Assembly (NCBI RefSeq): GCF_014252095.1
Contig: NZ_CP059210.1
Coordinates: 25,773-89,772 of the forward strand
Origin: Blattabacterium cuenoti
GTDB lineage: Bacteria; Bacteroidota; Bacteroidia; Flavobacteriales; Blattabacteriaceae
Direction: 5' to 3'
Length of the DNA: 64,000 nt
The first letter of the stretch is position 1; every line of letters starts with the position of its first letter. This document shows, piece by piece, positions 10,801-18,686 of this stretch. The notes under the pieces are model-generated. The model saw only the letters and a list, made by a program, of their open reading frames with translations. It was not told the DNA's origin and did not search any database. Both the position numbers and the translations under genes were made by a program.

Positions 10801-11315
10801 GATATCTATCTATAGATACCAAAAAATTACTTGTTTTAAATACAGAAAAAAAACCTAATACATCTTTTTTTGGAAAAATTTTTTCTAAAGGAGAGATTCA
10901 AATAATCAAAAAAAATGATGATGTAAACATTTGCATGGAAAAAGGAAACATTTTAAGTTCTTCTCATTTATATATTAATCCAAATGGATCTTCCAAAAAT
11001 CAAAAGAAAGATTTTATTGAGTTGATGGATCCTAATATTCATCCAAATAAGAAAATAAAAAAAATTGAAAATAAAGAGGACTCCCTATCTTTAAACATAA
11101 AAACAGATATAGATGAAAAAACAAAAGTATCCATATTATTAGACGATAAATTAGAAAATTTTCTGGAATTAAGAGGAAAGGGTTTTCTTATTTTAGAAAA
11201 AAAGCCCAAAAAAAAAGTCCAAATAAGTGGAAAATATTTCGTTACGGATGGCCGCTATCATTTTTCCAATCAAGAAAAAATCCCAATTATGAATTGGAAA
11301 CAAGATCTAACATAA
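7833..11315 (+). CDS. tamB: TamB/AsmA-like envelope protein, C-terminally truncated
   Basis: The protein has ~1160 residues. It has one N-terminal membrane segment (after FFRKKN) and then a long Lys/Asn/Phe-rich region of beta-type repeats, as in TamB/DUF490 proteins that bridge the two membranes. Low sequence identity is expected for this family. The last recognisable part, ELRGKGFL followed by SGKYFVTDGRYHFS, matches the start of the conserved C-terminal DUF490 block. The frame then stops at 11313. The normal C-terminal ~150-200 residues are missing as an open frame, and fragments of them persist downstream. ATG at 7833 is preferred over an upstream start at 7785 that would overlap tsaD. 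Family assignment is by architecture and the C-terminal motif; whether the product still works is uncertain. Confidence 0.68.
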   Translation: MNHGFLIKFFFRKKNIYILCIAIFLLGVISTTFYYRKEIQEKITAFFVKKMNTHLGQRIRVKNVSMNLFKKEFHLSDVRIMDHHHFYLIHLSKCKISIKNFFQYFFISSQCLNIGNLILENPKIFVKKYLNEKENSFFTFFKEFILKRDLNKKNSIQTISCSNFKIKNAHLVYENFNSKESYKNNFSTSIRNIKIDEDQKIKATIFFLKLNGYIKRKNYRIENFFCHFTYFTSKLKIHNFFLRTSDSHLKGKVTFFYNANKNNVDKKNMSIKGEIFEGSKLGSDFISIFFSNFSKKKSFPLIFSVHGFINGKLNEKISFSKIYIKNILFKKIFSEKINIFYNLKKEWREIQFLKTVFQTSVHEIKKIFPSSYHSKLNLLNSFNHIFSYKGDLIFKKKWMKINGNIHSKTFTSHIYACISRTNNLNIKYLGRISTKRKESMDSLIPLRIPSCLWIFNFKGIYKNFSLKKNIQNSLNHFFITLSCPFPDSGIEINCHGQIHNNFQKLFLSINTKNENQFFKKMKILLIKNESKKSFFIDISDIITGSIHGNFIWKDFFTSIKKEISSLRKNLRFKKNPIIKKQYAFFHFSIKKGFFKLMNLQKKIKILSDIQLSGLYKNDVIKMSLFTKKIQFKEILIDRFYLKINSFVKNKIQLYIKKISFNNFLSKKIDLSIFDKKNFLIINFNFFFKFKKKEFQKQTLNFLFKKINYNRNFWIFFILPSKLNINGYDWFIINQMNRNIGKIKIDLENKKYIIDNIILSSDNDHEKIVIKSSFHQENDMKFKILLNNIQLKKILPKKDFMINGYANGILVFKVGLKKIEPNNININIKNISIEKKVLGNFFIRSKNNSEIHGILKNKDSSEIFSFSGNINNEFKKKYKLNWKVSIKNFNISDFPFLWKKMDSEARGFISGKIRIFGRLENPHYFGKLELKKVGIKINSINTDYEMTSPAYISLFYKSCILKNFSFRDIKYNTTGCINGVFFHKNFLKWNGYLSIDTKKLLVLNTEKKPNTSFFGKIFSKGEIQIIKKNDDVNICMEKGNILSSSHLYINPNGSSKNQKKDFIELMDPNIHPNKKIKKIENKEDSLSLNIKTDIDEKTKVSILLDDKLENFLELRGKGFLILEKKPKKKVQISGKYFVTDGRYHFSNQEKIPIMNWKQDLT

Positions 11316-11553
11316 TAGAATATATGGACTTGTCCAATTATTATCCTAACCATGAAAATCTAATATTGACAGAATGTAAAAATGAATCTTCATGGAAACA
11401 TACAGAAACCTCATATAAGTAGGAATATTCTTTTTCAGAAAGAATCATGAAAATGAGAAAAGAAGTATTCAATTTTTATCTATTTTAACTAGCGGAATTA
11501 TTTATACCATATCGTTGGAAGATTTTATAGATAGGAAAAGATTTTCTGTATAA
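11316..11553 (+). pseudogene. Decayed 3' end of tamB
   Basis: The frame stops with TAA TAG at 11313, but coding-like fragments continue in other frames. One frame runs from about 11279 to 11422 and includes NIIEYMDLSNYYPNHEN before a stop. Further on, RKEVF (frame A, to about 11475) continues in a second frame as FLSILTSGIIYTI, ending at 11551-11553. Restoring one T in the T5 run near 11471-11475 would join the last two. The short hydrophobic stretch resembles the QVLSLLIL-type element near the C-terminus of Bacteroidetes TamB proteins. I read this as eroded coding sequence; the details rest on remembered family patterns. Confidence 0.5.
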
Positions 11554-11648
11554 AAAATATCTTGAAAAAGAAGGAAATAGGTCTTCAAAAGAAAGTTTTG
11601 TATCTTGGTATTTTTAATACCTTTATTCAAAAAAAAAAATATATAACA

Positions 11649-12170
11649 ATGATTCTAAGATATAATACAGACGAAATAGACAATACCATTGTCAGAAAAC
11701 TGAATATAAATGCTAGAACCCCATATACTGAAATCAGTAAACAAATAAGCGAAGAAATTAAACCCTTATCAGTTGGAACTGTTCATGTCAGAGTGAAAAA
11801 ATTAGAAGAGGCTGGAATCATAAAAGGAAGTACTTTGATAATAGGCTATGAATCATTAGGGTTTCATCTAATTGCTTTTGTTGGAATATTATCCGATTCT
11901 AGAGAATCAAAATTAGTCAAAGAAGAACTAAAAAAAATTCCTAATATTGTCCAATTATATATTACTTCCGGTAAGTATAATCTTTTTTGTCGAATTATAG
12001 CTAGAGATCCTTCAGATGCTAGAGATGTGATTTCTAAAATTGGAGAAATAAAAGGAGTACTTAGAACAGAATCTACGATTTGTTTAGAAGAAAGTATTAA
12101 TGATGAAAATAGATTACTTTCTAATATTTTACAAAAAAAGAAACCCTCTTATAAGAAAAAAAAAACATAA
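11649..12170 (+). CDS. Lrp/AsnC-family transcriptional regulator
   Basis: The protein is ~173 aa. It has an N-terminal winged helix-turn-helix (NARTPYTEISKQIS, then GTVHVRVKKLEEAGII) followed by the RAM/AsnC ligand domain (FVGILSDSR, YITSGKYNLFCRI, IKGVLRTES). Lrp-type regulators form octamers and often sense amino acids. It is the only transcription factor seen in the window, which fits a reduced genome. The frame is open from 11562, but those first 29 codons lie in degraded tamB DNA. ATG at 11649, just before the HTH (ILRYNTDEID), matches the family's usual length. Target genes cannot be told from sequence. Confidence 0.88.
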   Translation: MILRYNTDEIDNTIVRKLNINARTPYTEISKQISEEIKPLSVGTVHVRVKKLEEAGIIKGSTLIIGYESLGFHLIAFVGILSDSRESKLVKEELKKIPNIVQLYITSGKYNLFCRIIARDPSDARDVISKIGEIKGVLRTESTICLEESINDENRLLSNILQKKKPSYKKKKT

Positions 12171-12301
12171 TTTTCTCATTCGATTAGAGACATAAAATAC
12201 AATTAATTTGAAAATATAGAAAATTTTCTTTGTCATGTTTTAGTATTCTTATTTTTTCATCCTTCCAAAAAATTGCATAGCTTCAATTTTTTATTAAGGA
12301 A

Positions 12302-14311
12302 ATGGCTAAATTCTTAAGATTTTATACATATAAAAATATCGTAGATAAGATTTTCGTTACTCTTATTGCAATCTTATCATTAACATTTTTTTTCCCAAAA
12401 AAAGAGATTTTTAAATATGAATTTTCTAAAGGGAAAATTTGGAATCACGAAGATTTATTTTCCCCATTTCATTTGATAGTTCCAAAAAATGAACGAGATA
12501 TTTTTTTGGAAATGAAAAAATTAGAAGAGAATAAAAGTCATTTTTTTGATAAAAAACCACATGTAATCAGAAAAATAAAAAAAAAATTAAAGAAAATTTC
12601 CTTCATAAGAAAAAATAAATTCTTATATAACAAATCTCGTAAGATTATCAACACGATATACCGATATGGATATTTAGATGCCAAGCTTGTTCCTAAGAAT
12701 AATCTTCTTTTTTTTTATAAAGAAAAAAAATATGGGATTCCCGTATCGTCTAATAAGATTTACACTTCTCAAAAAGTAAATAATCTTCTTGACAAGAAAA
12801 TAAAAAATAACTATCGTTTAAAACGAACATTAAAAAAAATGATAGTTCCAAATCTTTATTATAAAAGAGACTATACGGAAGATATTTTTCATGAAAAAGT
12901 GAAGTCCATTATTAGAATAAAACGAACTATTGCAAAAGGAGAAAAAATTATTAGAAAAAATGAGGTTATCAATGGAGAAAAGTTTCAAATTTTATCCTTA
13001 TTTAGAGAGGAATATGAGACTAAAGTATGGAATCAAAAAAAGGACTATGGTTTAATTTTAGGATATTTTTTAATAATCAGTACGATATTTTTGATACTGT
13101 TTTTATATCTTTTTTATTTTCAGAATAAAATATTTCAAAATAACAGAGAAATAAATTTTTTGATAATTAATATATTATTAATATCGTCAATAACAATTAT
13201 AACCTTAAAATATCATTCTAAAATATTATATCTAATTCCTTTTTGTATTCTTCCCATAAGCATTCGTGCTTTTTTTAATTTAAACTTGAGTCTTATTATC
13301 CACTTGACAACAATTTTACTATTATCCTTAATTACGCCAAATAGTTTCGAATTTATCTTTCTTCAAGTTATTACAGGTTTTTTAGTCCTTTTAACAAAAA
13401 AAAACATTTATAAAATGGCCAACCTATTTATTTCGATAGGAAAAATAACTATTACTTATATAATAATTTTTTGTTCTTTAACTTTAATCAGAAAAGGATC
13501 ATTAGAAAGTATTTCCTTGTATTCTTTTTCCTTATTTTTTTTTAGCGGTGTATTGACTTTATTTGTTCATCCATTGATATTTCTTTTCGAAAAATTATTT
13601 AATCTGACTTCAGATATTTCCTTATTAGAACTTTCCGATACTAATACCCCTATTTTAAGATTGCTCTCTCAAAAAGCTCCAGGAACTCTTCAACATGTTT
13701 TAACAGTAGCGAATATAGCAGAAGAAGCAGCGGTTTCTATTGGAGCTAATTCTTTATTAACAAGAATAGGAGCCATTTATCATGATATAGGAAAAATAAA
13801 AAATTCTATTTTTTTTACCGAAAATCAACATAACCTCCTATTAAATCCTCATGAAAAACTAAGTCCAAAAGAAAGCGCAAAAATTATTTTGGAACATGTG
13901 ACAATTGGAATAGAATTAGCAAAAAAATATCATTTACCTGATACCATTACGGATTTTATACGCACACATCACGGAAATAGTATTATTCATTATTTTTATG
14001 AAAAGCAAAAAGAAAAATGTCCAAATATGATGGTCGATGAAAAAAAATTCCAATATTCTGGACCTAAACCATTTTCTAAAGAAACAGCTATTGTGATGAT
14101 ATGTGATTCTATAGAAGCCGCCTCTAAAAGTATAAAAAATCCATCTAATAAAGATCTAGAAAATTTAGTAGAAAATATTATTAATAAACAGAAAAAAGAA
14201 AATCAATTTTCTAATGCAGATATAACTTTGAAAGAAATAGAAAAAATAAAAAAAGTTCTTCAAAAGAAATTGATAAATATTTATCATACTAGAATAGAGT
14301 ATCCTAACTAA
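12302..14311 (+). CDS. pgpH: PgpH-like HD-domain membrane phosphodiesterase
   Basis: The protein is 669 aa with the 7TMR-HD architecture: one N-terminal membrane span, an extracytoplasmic region of ~230 residues, a cluster of seven or so membrane spans, then a cytoplasmic HD domain. The HD motifs are complete: GTLQHVLTVANIAEEAA, the HD pair in IYHDIGKIKN, HVTIG, THHG and the late Asp in CDSIEAASKS. Characterised members hydrolyse cyclic di-AMP. No diadenylate cyclase gene is in the window, so the substrate is inferred from the family. The ATG follows a 131-bp spacer after the Lrp gene. Confidence 0.85.
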   Translation: MAKFLRFYTYKNIVDKIFVTLIAILSLTFFFPKKEIFKYEFSKGKIWNHEDLFSPFHLIVPKNERDIFLEMKKLEENKSHFFDKKPHVIRKIKKKLKKISFIRKNKFLYNKSRKIINTIYRYGYLDAKLVPKNNLLFFYKEKKYGIPVSSNKIYTSQKVNNLLDKKIKNNYRLKRTLKKMIVPNLYYKRDYTEDIFHEKVKSIIRIKRTIAKGEKIIRKNEVINGEKFQILSLFREEYETKVWNQKKDYGLILGYFLIISTIFLILFLYLFYFQNKIFQNNREINFLIINILLISSITIITLKYHSKILYLIPFCILPISIRAFFNLNLSLIIHLTTILLLSLITPNSFEFIFLQVITGFLVLLTKKNIYKMANLFISIGKITITYIIIFCSLTLIRKGSLESISLYSFSLFFFSGVLTLFVHPLIFLFEKLFNLTSDISLLELSDTNTPILRLLSQKAPGTLQHVLTVANIAEEAAVSIGANSLLTRIGAIYHDIGKIKNSIFFTENQHNLLLNPHEKLSPKESAKIILEHVTIGIELAKKYHLPDTITDFIRTHHGNSIIHYFYEKQKEKCPNMMVDEKKFQYSGPKPFSKETAIVMICDSIEAASKSIKNPSNKDLENLVENIINKQKKENQFSNADITLKEIEKIKKVLQKKLINIYHTRIEYPN

Positions 14312-14383
14312 ATAATCAGTCAATTTATCTGAATAGATTTGTTTATTAAATGGATCTATTTTAGATTTGTAGAAAGACTTCTT

Positions 14384-14469
14384 GGAGAGTTGCCGGAGTG
14401 GTTAACGGAACAGTTTGCTAAACTGTCGGTATGATAAATACTGCGTGGGTTCGAATCCCACATTCTCCG
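14384..14469 (+). tRNA. tRNA-Ser (anticodon GCU)
   Basis: Acceptor GGAGAGT pairs with ATTCTCC (one G-U). The anticodon loop TTGCTAA gives GCT, which reads AGC/AGU. There is a long variable arm (CGGTATGATAAATACTG), as expected for a class II serine tRNA, and the T-arm is GGGTTCGAATCCC. The discriminator is G, and CCA is not encoded. Confidence 0.95.
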
Positions 14470-14477
14470 CAAAAAAA

Positions 14478-14552
14478 CGGGGTATGGCGTAGTTTGGTTA
14501 TCGCGCCTGGTTTGGGACCAGGAGATCGTAGGTTCAAATCCTGCTACCCCGA
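14478..14552 (+). tRNA. tRNA-Pro (anticodon UGG)
   Basis: Acceptor CGGGGTA pairs perfectly with TACCCCG. The anticodon stem CCTGG/CCAGG encloses TTTGGGA, giving TGG, which can read all CCN codons. The T-loop is GGTTCAAATCC. It starts eight bases after tRNA-Ser, so the pair is probably co-transcribed. CCA is not encoded. Confidence 0.95.
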
Positions 14553-14568
14553 CCGGTGGGGTTTTGTA

Positions 14569-14642
14569 GATCACGTAGCTCAAATGGATAGAGCAACTGC
14601 CTTCTAAGCAGTCGGTCGCAGGTTCGAATCCTGTCGTGATCA
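14569..14642 (+). tRNA. tRNA-Arg (anticodon UCU)
   Basis: Acceptor GATCACG pairs with CGTGATC. The anticodon stem ACTGC/GCAGT encloses CTTCTAA, giving TCT, which reads AGA/AGG, the main Arg codons in this AT-rich genome. The T-arm is CAGGTTCGAATCCTG. It is the third member of the cluster and ends ten bases before the stop of convergent clpP. CCA is not encoded. Confidence 0.95.
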
Positions 14643-14651
14643 TTTTTTCGG

Positions 14652-15344
14652 TTATTCAGATGTTTTTTTAGATACTTTTTCTTTTAAAACTTCATCTATC
14701 ATTCCGTATTTTTTAGCCTCTTCAGAAGTCATCCAATAATCTCTATCAGCATCTTTTTCTATTTTTTCTATAGGTGATCCCGAATGAATAGCGATAATTT
14801 CATAAAGTTCTCTTTTTAACTTTAAAATTTCACGAACTGTAATTTCAATATCTGAAGCTTGTCCATGTGTTCCACCCATAGGCTGATGAATCATCACTCT
14901 AGAATGTTTTAATCCAGATCTTTTATTTTTTTCTCCAGAACAAAGCAAAACAGCTGCCATGGAAGCTGCCATTCCTGTACATATAGTGGCTACATCTGGT
15001 TCTACAATTTGCATTGTATCATATATTCCCAACCCAGCATGGACATCTCCTCCTGGAGAATTAATATAGATTTGTATATCCTTCAAAGAATCTACAGATT
15101 GCAAAAACAATAATTGTGCTTGTACAATATTGGCTACTTGATCCTCTATAGGAGTTCCTAAGAAAATAACACGATCCATCATTAAACGAGAAAAAACATC
15201 CATTTGAGCTACATTTAATTTACGTTCTTCAACAATATAAGGAGTCATCAATTTAATATATTGATCAATAGTCAAACTATTGATTCTTTGATGTTTTATT
15301 GCATATTTCTTAAATTCTTCCGAATGTTTTTTATGATAGTCCAT
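14652..15344 (-). CDS. clpP: ATP-dependent Clp protease proteolytic subunit
   Basis: This is the serine peptidase ring of Clp. The catalytic triad is visible: Ser in GMAASMA, His in MIHQPMGG and Asp in DADRDYWMT. The oxyanion-loop segment INSPGG is present. The chosen start (MDYHKKHSEE, 15344) gives 230 aa. A TTG five codons upstream (15359) overlaps a perfect -7 promoter motif at 15357-15364 and is therefore unlikely. ClpP needs an AAA+ partner; a clpC-like gene is at 37.3 kb and tmRNA, which feeds Clp proteases, is at 0.7 kb. Confidence 0.95.
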   Translation of the reverse strand: MDYHKKHSEEFKKYAIKHQRINSLTIDQYIKLMTPYIVEERKLNVAQMDVFSRLMMDRVIFLGTPIEDQVANIVQAQLLFLQSVDSLKDIQIYINSPGGDVHAGLGIYDTMQIVEPDVATICTGMAASMAAVLLCSGEKNKRSGLKHSRVMIHQPMGGTHGQASDIEITVREILKLKRELYEIIAIHSGSPIEKIEKDADRDYWMTSEEAKKYGMIDEVLKEKVSKKTSE

Positions 15345-15356
15345 ATTTTTTATATA

Positions 15357-15364
15357 CAAATTTA
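15357..15364 (-). promoter_or_regulatory. Putative -7 promoter element of clpP
   Basis: Minus strand reads TAAATTTG, an exact match to the Bacteroidetes -7 consensus TAnnTTTG. Transcription would start a few bases before the ATG at 15344, so the leader would be very short. No clear -33 TTTG is seen at the usual spacing. Confidence 0.4.
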
Positions 15365-15467
15365 TTCATAATTACTTACTATATATTCATCTCCTGTCCT
15401 GAATAAAAAAATTCTAATAAAAAATTGGACAAAAAAAAAGCAGAAATTAGAAACCGAATAAAAAAAA

Positions 15468-16919
15468 TTGAATTTGTACAAGAAATTAGTTATTCAAACC
15501 ATAATCTATTTGATAGGATCCATTTTTCCCAAGATTATTAATTATGCTTTTTTAAAATTTTTTACAAAATCTTTAAGAAGAGAAGAATTTTCTCTTTATA
15601 CGGATATGTATGCTCTATCTTTTATAGTCATAGGATTTCTTTCTTTTGGATTAGAAAATACCTATTTCAGATTTATATCTAAAAAAGACCACAACAATGA
15701 AGTCGTTTTTTCAACCGGCTTTGTTGTTCAATTTTTGATAACTTCTTTTTTTTTAATACTTTCAGTTAATTCGATAAAATATTTAGTTTCTATTGCTGGA
15801 TATAAAAATCATCCAGAATATTTTTTCATGTTTTTTTTAATTATATTTTTTGATACTATTTGTATTCTTCCTATGGCTTGGCTTCGTGCTAATGAAATGG
15901 CTTTAAAATACACTACGATAAATGTTATAAATATATTATTGCAATCCACTATGATAATATATATGTTTTCTTTTTATACCCAAAAAAATACTTTTTTTTC
16001 TTCCATTTTTGAGTTAGTTAATTCTTTTACAGATAAAACAGGCTACATTTTTTTTGCAAATATGGTTTCATCTTTAAGTAATTTTCTTTTAATTATGCCT
16101 ATCCTTTTTAAAAAAGTTACCATAAGAAAGTTTAATAAAATTCTTGCCAAAAAGATGTTAAATTATGGAATTCCAATTATGCTTGGAACTATAGCTTTTT
16201 CTATTAATGAAAATCTTGATAAAATTCTGATTAAAAGATGGCTTTCTGATGAAATAAATGGGGCCTATTCTGCTTGTTATAAAATAGCGTCTTTTATGAG
16301 TTTATATATTCGTGCATTTCGATTAGGGATCGAACCTTTTTTTTTTAAAAAATCTGAAGATGCTGATGCAAAATATTTTTACGAAAAAATCACCTATTTT
16401 TTTATCATATTTGGTTTAATATTTTACGTATTAATATGTGGAAATCTTTCTATTCTTATAAAATTCTTAATTGATAAAAAATATCATCTCGCCATCTCTA
16501 TTATTCCAATAGTAATGATGGGGAACCTATTTCTAGGAATATATACAAATTTATCCATTTTCTACAAAATTATAGATAAGCCTATTATTGGAACTTATAT
16601 CTCTTTAGTAGGAGTATTGATCACCGTTTTATTTAATATAGTGTTTATCCTCATTCCTCATAGCAGTTTTATGATTCCGGCTTGGGGAACACTTGCTTCT
16701 TATGGAAGTATGGTTTTAGTTCTATATTTTTGGGGGAAAAAAAATTTCCTTAAATTTTTCAGAAAAACTTGGAAGATTGTCATTCACTTATTATTTGCCC
16801 TTTTTTTAGTGGTCTATATGGTTCATCATGAAAATAGGATAGAAATTAGTATTTTTTTACAATTTTTGTATATAATTATTGTCTTCTTATTCGAAAAAAA
16901 GAATTTAAAAAATAAATAG
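15468..16919 (+). CDS. Polysaccharide/lipid flippase-like membrane protein (MOP superfamily)
   Basis: The protein is 483 aa and almost wholly hydrophobic, with about 12-14 membrane segments. It resembles Wzx/MurJ-type flippases: an N-terminal FPKIINYAFLKFF segment, GLENTYFRF, and charged loops such as NENLDKILIKRWLSDEINGAYSACYKIASF. It probably flips a lipid-linked sugar across the inner membrane. The neighbouring sugar nucleotidyltransferase suggests surface glycan work, but the substrate is unknown. The start is TTG at 15468, with a second TTG at 15474 equally possible. No ATG is near. Confidence 0.75.
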   Translation: MNLYKKLVIQTIIYLIGSIFPKIINYAFLKFFTKSLRREEFSLYTDMYALSFIVIGFLSFGLENTYFRFISKKDHNNEVVFSTGFVVQFLITSFFLILSVNSIKYLVSIAGYKNHPEYFFMFFLIIFFDTICILPMAWLRANEMALKYTTINVINILLQSTMIIYMFSFYTQKNTFFSSIFELVNSFTDKTGYIFFANMVSSLSNFLLIMPILFKKVTIRKFNKILAKKMLNYGIPIMLGTIAFSINENLDKILIKRWLSDEINGAYSACYKIASFMSLYIRAFRLGIEPFFFKKSEDADAKYFYEKITYFFIIFGLIFYVLICGNLSILIKFLIDKKYHLAISIIPIVMMGNLFLGIYTNLSIFYKIIDKPIIGTYISLVGVLITVLFNIVFILIPHSSFMIPAWGTLASYGSMVLVLYFWGKKNFLKFFRKTWKIVIHLLFALFLVVYMVHHENRIEISIFLQFLYIIIVFLFEKKNLKNK

Positions 16920-16930
16920 AAAAATAAATT

Positions 16931-17325
16931 TTGCATAAAAAAAATAATCAATACTCATATGTATTAAAAGCGGATGTTGAGAAATCCATATACATAAATT
17001 TCTTGGGAAGAAAATTAATCCCAACGGGTCTTTATGTTAAGTTATATAAACTTAAAAGAAAAAATTTTTTTATTAAAAGAAAATTAATAAAGACTGTTAC
17101 TATTTGTTTGATTCATTTTTCTGAAAAAAAAAAAATCTCCGTTCTATCTACACAGAAATACAAATAGTATTCATCAACCTTTCTTTAAAACCAATTCTCA
17201 TTAAACCTGATCAAAAAATAGCTATAATGGAAATTTATCAAAAAAATGAAATACAATGGAAAAAATGCTCCATTCTCAATCAAAGTATAAGAGGAGAAAA
17301 TAGTTTTGGAAGTACCGGAATATAA
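16931..17325 (+). pseudogene. dut: Decayed dUTPase gene (dut)
   Basis: Three recognisable pieces of trimeric dUTP diphosphatase lie in order in two frames. The first frame gives ADVEKSIYINFLGRKLIPTG, the segment after motif I leading to the GL.V.. strand. The second gives SIYTEIQIVFINLS (motif III, normally D-Y-R-G-E-I) and then RGENSFGSTGI with TAA at 17323, which is the glycine-rich motif V. The frame changes at a 12-A run (17124-17135). Motif I is reduced to LKADVE, and motif II (PRSGLA) is gone. A functional dUTPase is ~145 aa with all five motifs. The position between the flippase and nucleotidyltransferase genes agrees with remembered Flavobacteriia gene order. Confidence 0.85.
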
Positions 17326-17368
17326 AATAAAATGGATCTTAATCTCATTTAACTTATTTCATTTGATT

Positions 17369-18382
17369 ATGAAAATCATAATTCCTATGGCAGGAGAAGG
17401 AACCCGTCTCCGTCCACATACTTTAAACACTCCTAAACCATTGATTCCTATAGTAGGAAAACCAATCTTGAAAAGACTAATAGAAAGTTTTTCTAGATTG
17501 ATTGAAATTTTTTCTATAAAAGAAATAGTTTTCATTATAGGAGATCTCGGAAAAAAAATAGAAAAACAATTAATAAAAATTTCTAATGAGATAGGACTCC
17601 CTGGTGTTATATATTATCAGGAAAAACCACTAGGAACTGCGGACGCATTACTTAAGGCAAAAAAATCTTTAAATGGACCTATAATTATTGCTTTTTCTGA
17701 TACTTTATTTCATCATGAAAAATTTCGAATAGATGCGAAAATAGATAATCTCATCTGGACAAAAAGAGTTCAAAATCCTCACTTATTTGGAATTGTAAAA
17801 TGTGATCCCTCAGGTTTAATTACTCATTTTATGGAAAAACCAAAAAACAATGTATCTAATTTAGCTATTATCGGCATATATTATTTTAAAAACAGTTCTC
17901 TTTTAGAACAAGAATTACAATATCTACTAGATCATAATATTAAAAATGAAAAAGAATATCAATTAACCTCAGCTCTAGAAAATATGAGAAAGAAAGGGAT
18001 TCCATTTTTTAGTAAAGAAGTTCAGAAATGGATGGATTTTGGAAATCCAAAAAAAATTATTTCTTCCAATTCTAAAATATTGTCTCTTGAATCCAAAAAA
18101 GAAGAATTAATTCACAAAAAAGCAATTATAAAAAACAGTGTCATAATCAAACCTTGTTTTATAGGAGAGAATACTACTATTGAAAATAGCCTCATTGGTC
18201 CTTATGTATCAATAGGAAAATTTACGAAAATAAAAAATAGTAATATTGAAAAATCAATTATTCAAGATCATACAAAAATTATATATGCAAATATTTCTAA
18301 TTCTATGATTGGAAATCACACTTCTTATATAGGAAAAACAAAAAAAGTTAACTTAGGAGATTATTCTATGTTAAATTTTTAG
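17369..18382 (+). CDS. Sugar-phosphate nucleotidyltransferase
   Basis: The protein is 337 aa. The N-terminal domain has the nucleotidyltransferase signature GEGTRLRPHT followed by TPKPLIPIVGKPIL and a metal-binding Asp in AFSDTLF. The C-terminal ~90 residues show hexapeptide-like repeats (IGENTTIENSLIGPYVSIG, then NSNIEKSIIQDHTKI), a left-handed beta-helix. Such enzymes make NDP-sugars from sugar-1-phosphate (RmlA/ManC/GlmU types); the exact sugar cannot be told. ATG at 17369 precedes the KIIIPMAG strand. An upstream TTG at 17306 lies inside the dut remnant and is rejected. Confidence 0.85.
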   Translation: MKIIIPMAGEGTRLRPHTLNTPKPLIPIVGKPILKRLIESFSRLIEIFSIKEIVFIIGDLGKKIEKQLIKISNEIGLPGVIYYQEKPLGTADALLKAKKSLNGPIIIAFSDTLFHHEKFRIDAKIDNLIWTKRVQNPHLFGIVKCDPSGLITHFMEKPKNNVSNLAIIGIYYFKNSSLLEQELQYLLDHNIKNEKEYQLTSALENMRKKGIPFFSKEVQKWMDFGNPKKIISSNSKILSLESKKEELIHKKAIIKNSVIIKPCFIGENTTIENSLIGPYVSIGKFTKIKNSNIEKSIIQDHTKIIYANISNSMIGNHTSYIGKTKKVNLGDYSMLNF

Positions 18383-18449
18383 TTCAAAAATTTCTGTATA
18401 AATCGGATTAAAATAATTTTTTTATATTTGGAATAAAATTTCCATCTTC

Positions 18450-18632
18450 ATGGGTTTTTTTGTTATTTTTTCTATACTACTTGGAACATTTGGAACCACA
18501 GAAATTGTGGTTATTGTTATTCTTGCACTTTTACTTTTCGGGGGTAAAAAAATACCAGAATTAATGAAAGGATTAGGTACAGGATTGAAAGAGTTTAGAA
18601 AGGCTTCTGAAAACGAAAATTTAGAAGAATAG
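18450..18632 (+). CDS. tatA: Sec-independent translocase subunit TatA
   Basis: A 60-aa protein. It has one membrane helix ([15 protein letters not shown]), the conserved FGGKKIPEL hinge and an amphipathic helix ([14 protein letters not shown]), the standard TatA/E layout. It forms the pore-like component that moves folded proteins with twin-arginine signals. A likely client, ActB with SRRDFLK, is encoded at 46 kb. tatC is not in the window. Confidence 0.93.
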   Translation: MGFFVIFSILLGTFGTTEIVVIVILALLLFGGKKIPELMKGLGTGLKEFRKASENENLEE

Positions 18633-18686
18633 AACTTTCTTTCATTTTCTGTTTGTTTATTTATTAGCACTTTTTACTAACTAATA

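Noticed and set aside
14356-14643. A 95-codon minus-strand frame across the tRNA cluster (contains GFEPAT and GFEPT motifs)
   Set aside because: This is antisense to three clear tRNAs. Repeated 'GFEPx' motifs are the usual artefact of T-arm sequences read on the opposite strand.
17306-17368. Upstream extension of the nucleotidyltransferase
   Set aside because: It runs through the dut motif V remnant, and the conserved protein begins at ATG 17369.
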